The notes beneath the pieces are model-generated. The model was not told the DNA's origin, made no database searches, and saw only the letters and a program-made list of their open reading frames with translations. A stretch of DNA of 64,000 nucleotides from Symsagittifera roscoffensis. Its lineage: Eukaryota; Xenacoelomorpha; Acoela; Convolutidae. Within the stretch, counting starts at the first letter, position 1; every line of letters starts with the position of its first letter. Below are positions 38,501-50,500 of the stretch, one piece after another. The stretch is from the NCBI RefSeq assembly GCF_963678635.1, contig NC_087065.1, positions 45,820,381 to 45,884,380 of the forward strand, read 5' to 3'. A program made the translations under genes and the position numbers.

Positions 38501-41500
38501 GCCCCCCGCCCCCCCCCCCTAAATCCGCCCCTGCTCACGTGCATTGTCTTTTTCAAAGCGAAAAAGTTACGAATAGAAAGGCAGTAAATTTCAGTCCATC
38601 AAAAACTTTCAAAAAAAATCACGTAATAATCATTTTTTACTATTTTGTTTCAGCGTTTTTGGTAAATTGATCCTACAATTCTACTCTTGCAGTTTTAAAG
38701 GGGAAATGTGCATCCGCCAAATATGGTTATTTCTTATAAAGTTTTCTAAATTTCAACGAACCAGAATCATGAAACTTATTTGAAAAATCTCGAAAGGCAG
38801 AAATTCATGGCGTAAAATTTTTGTTTTGCTCCGACTCCAAGGTTGACGCAGTTGCAAAAAAGCTTATCATACAAGTTTCATAGAAGAAAATTGTATGATA
38901 CGCTTTTTTTCAATCATTTTTTTTTGTTTCGAAAAGATTCTTACAAGTATTAAGCCTAAACAAAACAAATTTGTGGCAGATTTAGCTTTAAAAGAATTTT
39001 TGATATTTCAAAGTACAATTGTTGTAGCCATATACAAAAATGTAAAAATCCCAACATTAATGTACATGGCGAATCACCAAAGGCAGCTTATATGTGAGGC
39101 AAGAGCTACCTTATATCTGGGTTTTCTTAAGCTTGAAAATCCTTGATTTTTGTTTTGGACAAAACACGGAAATTCACGACTGAAATCAAAATTCAAAGCT
39201 GAAAACGTTCTTGTGTTTTGTTGCATAGAAAAAAACTTATCACAAATTTCATGGTGAAAAAAATTTCTGATGCTCTTTTCATACATTTTCTGATATAAAA
39301 CGTATGGTAAAAAAATGATTGTCTAACTTCAAAGTGTGGAAACATGCTTATTATAAAAACTTAAGCATGAAAAAAATGCTTATTTTGTAATTTTTATACA
39401 AAGTTTTTAGTCCTTAAAACTGTATGATGATAAGCTCTTTTTTTTATTTATCATACCATATTTTGCCAGTCCGGGTGCTTACCAAAGTGAAAAATCTCTA
39501 TGGCATAGATTATTTTCTTTCTTGCCAACTTCCTTTGCCCACCTCAAGTGATGTATCATTCTAAAGCCCAATCAGTGTTGATTTAGATTCAAAAAACATA
39601 TCAGAAATTTTAAGATGAAATGCAGTGAGATGAAATGCTCTGATATTTTGCTTATTTATAATTAGTTTGCATAGAGGATTTAACAAAAGTTTCACATGCT
39701 GAAATGCTTCCGTGTAAACCAAAAATGGCTACTGAGAACTTTTTTTAGGAATTACTACAACTTCTTACAAGTTTACGCTCTATGAATGTTAAAAAATAGT
39801 AATTTTTTCCTAATCCACAGTTAATAACTAGATGCTGACCGCAAGAGTTTCATCAACTTATATCTGAGCCCTACATGCAAAACGTCCGAAGTTATACCAC
39901 GTGCTGTTTATTTAAACCAGAATAATTTCAATTTATATGACATGCATTGTCAAAACTGATGACTATTGTCCCCAGAACAATTTCGAACAATTAAAGTTGT
40001 CTAATAAAGTGATTTAAAGCAAATCAACATTTTTTTCCATCTTTTTTTGTTCGAGTTCCACATTTTGTATTTACAATTTTAAATTTTGTACATGCGTAAA
40101 TTTGAAAAAAAACTTTCCAAGAATTGATTTTTATCCGTAATTACCGTAATTTTAGGTTTTATGGTTTCTTTGGGGGAGAAATGCTGTTGTATTTTTATAA
40201 GAAAGTTGTAAAGTAGGGGAATTTACCTGCAAATTTTATAACAAGTCAGAGCAAAGGGATTTTTTGTAGGATGGTTAATACGGGCTGGTTATCTAACTCC
40301 ACTCTGCAATTTTTTTACGTCATTTCGGCTATTATTATTAAATTGATATCAAATTCAACAGGAATTATCTAGAGCAAGCAGAAAATTGAGTTCGTTTTGC
40401 TTGCAAAGTTTTTTCGCTTGCAAATCAATTCAATTTTTACCCGGTAAACTTTATTAAATAAAACCCCTGCTAAGAAATGTGAAAAAAAAACTTTTCATTT
40501 CTTCAGTTCCTGTCTCCGTAATTTTAAGGCGCTTTTTGAATGAAAACTTCATTTTTAAGGGTTTTAATTCTGTTTGATCCGACCAGAAAACTCTAAAAGG
40601 GTCTGTTTCAGTTTTTTTCTTTTTGTTTTCTACGCAAAATCAGGTACCACAAATAGTGATCGGACTAAGTTGAGTGATATATCATATAAAAGCCTTTACA
40701 GTTGCGATTGGAACCACATTAAAATATTCAAAAAAGTTTTTCCCAGTGTTGAGAAATTTTTTTTGATTTGTTTTTCTATGTTCAAGTACCTTTTCTAAAA
40801 AATTAGTTTTTCAATTTGCTTATTCTAGTATGGTTGTCTAATATATCTAATTCCCAGTTTTTGTGCTTTAGTTTTTCAATTTGCTTATTCTAGTATGGTT
40901 GTCTAATATATCTAATTCCCAGTTTTTGTACTCACGTTTCATCACACCCCGCCGAAAAAAAACGACAATAATTTGAAACTTTGTTGTATTTTCTAAGACT
41001 GCGGTTGAAACCTCCTGTTCTAGTTGCCTATTAAGCGACTATCCTTGTTGCTATTAGCCGCGAGTACTCTAGAAGGAGGGAACTATTTTTCTTCATTCAG
41101 TACTCACGGTCATCCAAAAACTTCAGGGACTGGTTTTTAATAATTTAGTATGTTTCACTGCTTTGATAGTTGAATAATGAACAATTTACAAAAATATATT
41201 CAGTGCTTATTGATATTTCACATGACAATGATTTTAAAAGAGTTTTTAGACCAAATTCAATTGAATATATTTGTTTCATTCTAAACGTCTAGTGGGAACA
41301 AATGCCCAATTTTTTTAATATCACTTTAATATCACTTCAGTTTATTTGCCCCTATTTTGCCCTTATCTCCTAAGTTGATGCTCTATAATTTGCTGCGAGT
41401 AGCAATCTCAAAGTAGCAAGTTTTATTTTCTACCCAGAATTTTCTCGACAAATGATTGCACTGAGATAGGGACCAGTTTTTAAGTTTATGTAAATGCCAT

Positions 41501-44500
41501 CAATTGTTTTCTTTCTGTCTGGAGACCTGCTCCTTTGACCTTGTGATCTCCAACGTCCGTTCTGATCTGAAATGAAACAGTGCAGTAAGATTTCGATTTG
41601 ATGCCTAACAGTTGAACTAAAAATACAACTTATTCACAATCTTTTGATATTCCAAACATACGACTTTAACATGGCGCAGCCAGCAGAGAAAAAAGGAGGG
41701 GGAAAAAATCCATTAAACATAGTAGCATTTTGCGAAGCACGAACACCGGAACCTCCAGTCTATTGGGAGGAGTGGATAATTAAGTTTCACTGGGGGATGA
41801 TAGCAAAGTACGATATTGATCCCGATGATTTCTTTTTTGCGAGTACTCTAAATGCGGCAGCTATCACGGCGTTGCCTGAAAAAGTAAATGGGAAAAACCG
41901 TCTCGAGTCGGAAAAGAAGTTAAAGTCTAATCTATATCTATGTATCGGAGACGAGGCGCAACGGATATTCAAAGCACGGAAACCGACGGTTAACATTAAA
42001 ACTGAACGGTACCCACGGGTTCTAGATGAGATGTAAAATGTGTTCCAAAGAGAGAGGAATGTAACACATGAACGGGGTCTTTTCTACGGAAGAAAACAAC
42101 GTGAGAATGAAACGTTCGAAAAGTTCCATGCGGAACTAAGCGCTCTAGCAGGTAGATGTGATTTTGCAAATGCGGCCGAAAATGTTCGTGACATTTTCAT
42201 TATGAATATGCGGGAGTCGGATTGCCAACGAGAATTATCACGATCAACTAAATTACCTGAAGAAGTCTACCGGATCGCATTATCATACGAATGCGGGGAG
42301 CTTGCATACAAATCATATACGGGAAAACCAGCTTCAACAGCTCCGGCTATTTCAGTAAAACAAGAACCGGTAAGTAACATAAGAAGGGGACAAGGATTTT
42401 TTCGAGGTCGCGGACGTGGGGGACGTGGAGGATACACGCAAGGATCAAGTAGTAGTGGAGGAAGCAGAAATAATTGTAGGTGTTACAATTGCGACGCACC
42501 AAATTTTACCCTGGATCACATTGCGAGCTGTCCTGCAAGGGGAGCAACATGTAACTCGTGCCGAAAATTGGGTCACTTTGAACGAACATGTCGAGTAGTT
42601 AGAAGAGGTACTAACCATTGGAGGGGACGAGGACGAGTCGGACTGGTTAGGGAGGAAAATGAGCATCACCAAAGTACACAAAACGTAAATGACTTGAACG
42701 AAGATCCAGTGTCGTGGGTCAATCAGCAGGGGTGCGGGGAAAATGAATCCATGACGTCGGGATCGGACGGATTACATGGTAATATCAATACACAGGAAGA
42801 GGAATGAAACCAAACTAAAGCTCCCTGGGGCCCGCGTGCAAGTTGAAGTATCAGGGAAGAAAATGTGGTTGTGGATCGATAGTGGATCCCCAGTGACTAT
42901 TTTTAGCATTAACGACCTAAAAGAAACGTTAGGTAAAGCGAATATTCATCTACAACCTTCAAAAGACGAATTCCTGGACTATAACAACAATCGAATAAAA
43001 ATACTGGGGAAGGTAACAGTGATGATGTCATTAAACGGCTGGGCAGCACCAGCACAAGTGTCGGTTATATCCGGGAATCATCAGTGAATCCTGGGGCGGG
43101 ATCTTATGGGCACCCTGGGCCTCGAGTTAGTCCAACGGAAGAAAGTGATGGGAATCACAGGGGAAGGAATCAGCCAAGAGGAGGAGGAATATGACGAATT
43201 GCAAACATACTTCTGTAAGTTGTACCCAAATTTGTTTACTAGGATAGGGAAAATCCGGAATGCAAAAGTAAGAGCTGAATTTTTTGACAATTTGAGGCCC
43301 ATACAACAAAAAGGACGCAGGGTGCCAATCAGTCTACAAGATAAGGTGGATAAAGAAATTCATCGGCTGATAAATGAAGGGCATATCGTAAAATTACAAG
43401 AATGCTCAGATAAGTATTTCGTCTTTCCCATCGTAATTACAGTAAGAAAAGATGGAAGTATAAAAATAGCACTGGAATCAAGAGAATTAAACAAGCAGGT
43501 ACACAAAAATAAGTACCAAATGCCAAATATTGACGAATTAGTAGACGGAGTAAGTCAGATTATTGCGGAGAAAAAAGCGGGGAATGTACATTTTACAACG
43601 TTGGATTTCACATATGCGTACGGACAAGTCGCTTTAGAACAAAAAACGAGCGAACAGTGCAATTTCTCACTCGTTGGTGGGAAATCCACAGGAACTTATC
43701 GTTTTAAAAACGGATTTTACGGGTTGACGTCAATGCCGGCGGAATTCCAAAAAGAAATTGACAATTTACTTAAAGAGTTCCCTCAAGCTAACGCGTTCAT
43801 TGATGACATCTTAATTTCTTCAAAAGGAACTAAGATCGAACACATCGCGTTGGTAGAAAAGATATTGAAAAAGCTGGATATTTCTAATGTTGCTTTAAAA
43901 TTACGAAAATGTGAAATTGCGAAAACAGAGTGCGAATGGCTCGGATTTCGAATTGGAGAAAGTGGTATTACACCCTTAGTAAGAAAAACACAAGCAATTG
44001 AAGACATGAAAACCCCAAAATCTCGAAAGCAGTTGAAATCTTTGATGGGTTCACTACACAGTTTACACAAGTTTTTACCCAAACTCGCAGAATTAAGCGC
44101 ACCGCCGAGGCCACTACTAAGTCAGAATAACGATTTTGTTTGGACTAGCGTTTGCGAAAATGCATTCCAACATTTAAAATCGCTGGTGAAAAATATTGTC
44201 GAATTACGACACTTCGACATTCACCGGGAGACTAGAATTATTTGTGACGCTAGTCACGATGGTTTGGGGGCCGTGTTAGAAAAGTATGGGGCATCCGGGT
44301 GGCATCCCATTTCGTTTGCATCGCGTTACCTTAACTCGGCTGAGAAAAAATACTCCACGAACAAATTAGAATTACTTGCAGTAGTGTGGGCTACGGAACA
44401 TTTTCGAAATTACAAATATGGCCGTTATTTCACAGTTATTTTGGACCATAAGGCCCTGCTAACGTTATTAAATTCATCTCCGAAAGGAAATAAAACGTTT

Positions 44501-47500
44501 TTCAGCCGACTAACGCGTTGGTACGATCGGTTAGTGCCGTACGATTTTAAAGTTGAACACAGATAGGGGTCTAAAATGGGAATGGCAGATTATTTGTCCC
44601 GGTTTCCATCTGCAGCGGCACCCGAGACCAGTCGTTACGATGAAAGCTTTATAGTAGCGAAAATAAAAATGATAAATGAAGCTCTAAATCCTAGGGCTCA
44701 AATGAAGCCTAGGGGTCAAAATGTGAAACATCTAAAACCAATACCGGCGGTAGAGGGCGATCAGTCATGTCCTGACATAACGACAATTGTCGCATCCAAT
44801 GGGAATACAAGAACAATTGAATATGCAAATACTCACAGTGAGAGTAAACGCTCACTAGAGGGCGTTTTTGCATGCAACCGGCGGTTAAACAATCAGATTC
44901 AAGAGATTTGCATACCGGCGGAAATATGCAAATATCAAAGAAGAAATTTCAGACATCGTTCTCGCTACGCAATTTCAAGTCGCAAAATACAAGATATGAA
45001 TAACATGAATAGTAAAAACTCAATAAATTCACCTGAAAAACATGATCAATTTACCTCTGCTATTGTAAATACATCAACCAATTCTGGAGACGTTAATCTT
45101 AACCTTGTGCTTAATCGTTTAAATCAACCACCCAGTCTTAGTTCTGTCAGTTCGGACTCGGATATTGAGTTAATACCGCCCGAAATTATCGATAAAAACA
45201 AACAAATTCGAAGAAATCCAACACTATAATCTCATTCCCTCATCAGTTCCCAGGGTTATCCTACCCATTAGTACAGAGCGATAAATGGGTTTACTCCATA
45301 GTACCGTCGGACAGTAAAGTTGTCAGAAAATTGGAACATCCGGAAATTTTGAGTTTAAAGTTAGTCAAGGCTAAACTGGAGAAGGACCCCATTATGAAGA
45401 CCATACGTGACGCGATCAGAGACAAAAACCCAAGAGCCAGAGAAATCATCACTAAACTAGGACCATATTACGCCCAACACTATAATGACTTCGCAGTACG
45501 GGAAAACTGTCTGTGGATGGACGGCCGGTTGGCCATACCTAAGGACATGTCTTCAGCAGTCCTCAACCGCCAACACTTTCAGCACCATGGACGAGACAAG
45601 ATGTTCGCTGCCGCAAAGGATGTGTGGATCCCTTTGATGCACCGAAATATTGCCGCAACAGCGAAGTACTGTAAAAGCTGCGTAGAAGCAGGTAAAAATC
45701 TCAAACCAGATATCCCGAAACGTGATATTGGGGAAACGTATGTACCTAAAGAACCAAACGATTTGGTCCAATTAGATTTCTGGGGCCCAGTCAATTATGT
45801 AAGGGATAGGAAGAAATATGTACTCGTAGCAGTAGATACTTTTTCGCACTGGCCGTCAGCATATATATGTTCAAGTAACAAATCTAAAAATGTATTAAAG
45901 TTCCTAAGGAAGTACATAAATACTCATGGACACCCAAGGAAGTTGCATATGGATCAGGCAACGGGGTTTTTCTCGAATGACATCCAAAGTTTCTGTAACT
46001 ATGAAGGCATTGAACAAATCAAATCTCCAGTTAAGGATCATCGCGCAACGGGAATGGTCGAAAGAACGATTGGGTCGATAAAAAATTACGTGCTCACTTA
46101 TCTCCAGGAAAATCAAAATTACAAATTTGGGGAAATGATATCTCGAGCGCTCAGCGCTTTACGTTTTGTGCCACATTCTAAGACTAAATTAACACCCTTT
46201 GAGGCATATCATGGAAGAGAAGCAAATACGGCGTTTCGAAACTTAACAAAAACACCATCATTGAAAAATCTAAATTGGAACAATGTTGTTAACCAGAAGC
46301 TATCTTGTTTAGACAAGGCGAGTAATCTCCCTGAGGTGGAGCTGACCCTGGATTGGGAAAAGAGAAGCGACCTAGTATACGCACCAGAGCAAAGAAAAAC
46401 CCCAAGGATTTTGGACGGTGATGAGATAATTGACAGGGATCCAAAGGCCACGGAGATAGCAGATAAAGTTCCAAAGCATTCAGGATGGCTAAAACGGCAC
46501 AAGACAAGCTCAACAACAGTCTACCAAAAGACGGGAAAAACAGACCCAAAGGATCCAAGGAGGTATAAACGCTTACCATTGAAAATCGATAAGTTAACTG
46601 ATCATACTGTGAAAATGGAAAAAGGGGCGTTATTAAGACGAAGTGGTGTTTCTTTTAGAACGGCGGCTGAGGAAAGCCAAATCAGGGATTTGAACAAAGC
46701 GTGCATCCCGGGTCCTAGCAAGTACCGAAAAAGCACCCCGGGTCCAAGTGAACCCGGAAAAAGCACCCCGGGTCCAAGTGAGCCCGCAAAAAGCACCCCG
46801 GGTCCGAGTGTACCCACGAAATTCAAACGAAAGGCGGAAAAGGAAAAAATCACAATGGGACAGGCGAAAAAAGCAGCAAAACCGAGGAATGTGGAATATA
46901 GCGAAGACGAGAGTGAGGAGAATGACATGAGCGATTGGACAGTCGAGGAGGACGAGGCGGCAAAGACTGCGGCGAGTAAGGAAGTAATTGAACCGTCGGA
47001 TACAGTTGTCACGCGAACGCCGAAGACCGTCGAAGGAAATCGGAAGAAAGGCGCAGAGGGGACAAGAAGAAAACCGCAGAGGGGACAGGCGTTGACAAGA
47101 AGGGGGGTGTCATGATTCATCGCATACAACACAAGTAACATGACGCAGATCGAAAAGAAAAACCTAAATGAGAGGTTTGGCAAGTTTGCCTGAAAACTCA
47201 AGTTAAACTGTTTGCCTGAAAACTCAAGTTAAACTGACAATGATCTGTAACATGAAACTGCAAGGATAACAAATACAAGTTGATAAATTTTATACAAGTT
47301 AAAATTTATTTGTGGTTGCCCGAATGAGATAGGGACCAGTTTTTAAGTTTATGTAAATGCCATCAATTGTTTTCTTTCTGTCTGGAGACCTGCTCCTTTG
47401 ATCTTGTGATCTCCAACGTCCGTTCTGATCTGAAATAAAACAGTGCAGTAAGATTTCGATTTGATGCCTAACAGTTGAACTAAAAATACAACTTATTCAC

Positions 47501-50500
47501 AATCTTTTGATATTCCAAACATACGACTTTAACAGCACACACAACTATTTTGAAAACTTTACGGGAAATATTTATATTGCTGATATAATTGTCTGTGATG
47601 GGGGGGGGGTTCAAAAACTCTCAATGGAGATATTCGTCTTTTTTAGGTTGTCGACCTATATGATTGTCCTTGCTCTCCGCCAAAAAAAAGTGCAATGGTT
47701 CCATTTTTCGAAATTTTTCTCAGCCACAGCAATTTTTTTGAACGTTTTCGGGCACTTAAGACTTAGACCAAGTAATTGCGCTTCGCGTCAAAAGCGCGTG
47801 TAGAAAAATGAGGTGTGTTTATAGGTGATCTTGGACCCCCTGACAATCAAGAAGATGTACGTGAAGAGCTGGTTCACAGTGGACTTTGTCTCCTCAATTC
47901 CCCTAGACTACCTCTGTCTTCTCTTCACCAACGGAGAGCAGGCCACCACTGGCACTAACATACTCAATGCCTCCAGAACACTCAAGATGCTGAGACTCAC
48001 CAAACTACTCAGGTACAGGAATCCATTAGTGCAAAAAACCCAAATTATGGAACAGATACTCAAACAAACTGTGAAGTTTGGAAAACGCTATTGAGGCCGA
48101 CATTTCGGTACTTTGAGTGTCTCCGAGCTAAAAGAAAAACTATTACTTTGCTCAATACCACTATTACTTTGCTCAATACCTTTTTTTAGGTCGATCAAAT
48201 TGATTTTCCGAGCTCTCCCAAAGCACTAAAAGTTCCCTATTTTGGGTTTTGGCCAAATTTTGTGCGCCGCAGGCAAAATTTTGAAAAAAACAGGCCAAAC
48301 AGGCCGTTTTTTTGGCAATTTTTGGAAAATTTTGACCAAAAAATCGCGTTTTTTCGTTGCGCGCTACCCCTCAAAATTAAAATAAATTAGCTCCGAAGGC
48401 GCCTTTAGAAAAATTTCAGGGTCCGTCACCAAAAATGGATATTTCAAAATAGTACAAAGGGGAGACCCTTTGGGTCGGCAGGGGGTCGAATCAGTGAGGG
48501 GTAGGGGGCGTCCGCCCCCCTAAATCCGCCCCTGCATTGCATGTAGTTTTTCGGACACAGCTGAACAGCTCGTATGTCGCTCGATTATCACGGATATAAA
48601 TGGTCTTATTCTGTTGCCTGTTAATTAAATATAACTTCTGTTTCAGCCTAATGCGACTTCTGAGAGTATCTCGACTGATGAGATACGCTAGTCAATGGGA
48701 GGAGGTTAGTAGTCTTAATTCAAAACTGAACTGAACATCACCCAAAGCTGATTGACCACTGTCAGCTTAAAGCCACAAGGGTTTTCGAATATACCTGATT
48801 TGTTTTAATTTATAGCAAAACTGAAACCGTTTTTTCAGCTTATGCCAAATTATTGTTTCGCATCACCTTTGAGCACTTCTTTAATAGAAATATTATAACT
48901 TTTTAATATATTTTAACATGGTCTAGTCATTGTAATACATGAAATCAAATTTGTTTTTTTTAACGTTATATTGAACAGTTTTAGCTTAATAAATTCGTCT
49001 AGATTCGTTGACATTTAAGGTTTTATGCTCACCGGTCAGGAATTTAGTGGTTAATTCATTTATTTTATGCTTGCAGTTCTTCAATTTGGCGAGTGCGGCG
49101 TTCAAAATAGTGAATTTGATTTCGATGATGGTGCTGATAAGCCACTGGAACGGATGTCTCATGTTTCTCATCCCCCGCCTCTACGATTTCCCGCCCGACT
49201 GCTGGGTGTCACGTGACGGACTACATGTTAGCAGTGCTCTTTTTAGTTTTTCTTTTCTGTATACTACTTATGTTTTGTTTATGAATATTAGATTATTTGA
49301 ACCCTACTTGAACCGATAAACCCGACAAGCTCTGTCAAAGCAAATGCCACAGGATGATAGCGGTAAAATGCAAATGTTATGATGATGTTGATTATCGCCA
49401 TTTTATTGCTTTTATTTTACTCAAAAGTTGTATGCAGCATTAAATTTAAACGGGCGAAGCCTTGATCGGACGAAGCCTTGAAAATTTTGACTGCCTTATT
49501 TGAAAGTCTATGAAATAGTGTTCGCTTGAAAAAAAACTGATGAAATTCTTACAAAAATTTGAGACTTGTTTTTGAAAACCATCCCACCACACGCTTTATA
49601 AACTACAAAGTGATATGTTTTGCATAAACCAAAGTTTTGAACAGACCAAATATCATGCCCTCTTAAATTGGAACGATTTCTAAAGCGGATTAAAAAAGCC
49701 GATTACGAATTAATAGCCCGAAATTTGCAATCTTGAACCCGCCTTCAACTTTACGAAAAAGACTGCTCTTTTCAAGGCAAAGCCTTTAATATTTTGACAC
49801 TCATTAGCTGACCTCGAATAACTTTTACTCAAAAAAATTTCTGACAAATTATGAGTTTTAAAGCGGATAATATCAAACTAAAAAAAGTGTTAAGATTTGA
49901 GTAGTGAGGAATTAATTCCAATCAGTTGTGCGGGATAGCTTGCCACGTGCAAGTAAACCGTGTTACGCTTTCAGGATTCTTAATAAAACTTTCAAGGGGA
50001 GCATATATTAGTCCAGAGCATGGCCAAATTGGCAATTTTCAAACTCCCAAAGCTTTGCAAATGTGATCGGAGGTAAAAAAAATCTTTTAAATTTGATTTT
50101 GGGAGTCAATATCTTCTACAGGGCATAACAATTTTTTTGTTAAGAAATATTATTTTGATCGCCGAAAATTGACTGAAACAAACCACAGTTAATATCTTAT
50201 TAAACAAACCAAACATAAATAGTCCGTTTTTTTGAAAATTGGAAAAAAAAACTAGCAGAAGAACTACTGCGCAAAAATTTGTCAGTAAACTGTCAAAATT
50301 TACCAGTAAAAAAGTCTGGAGAAAAATTTACTCGAGCATAAATAATCAGTTTTTTTTCTTCGAAAGTGGAAACGATAAGTATAATTGATGAAAATTTTTA
50401 ACATAAAGCCATATATCAAACATTTATGACGTTTTCTCAAGCATGAAATAATTCATGTATAGCAATACGACCGTTTTGTTCCGACTCTGGAAGAAAGTGG

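Larger units (their letters stand above)
41462..47534 (+). mobile_element. Mag-like Ty3/gypsy element, coding part broken
   Basis: A + strand element with a 210-bp 5' LTR, a tRNA-Ser primer site, gag, protease, RT-RNase H and integrase in the Ty3/gypsy order, a polypurine tract and a 3' LTR. The shared LTR part (210 bp) differs at two sites only. Five stops and two frame changes break the coding region. GCAC flanks both sides (41458-41461, 47535-47538). The 3' LTR probably begins earlier, at 47108, so the 5' LTR may be truncated. Confidence 0.92.

Noticed and set aside
37118-38522. Several frames translating as Gly- or Pro-rich proteins
   Set aside because: They are translations of the hAT MITEs and their G runs, on both strands.
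46602-47201. A 199-codon - strand frame opposite the integrase tail
   Set aside because: It is the shadow of the repeat-rich integrase C-terminus; it has no motif and sits antisense to a clear domain.
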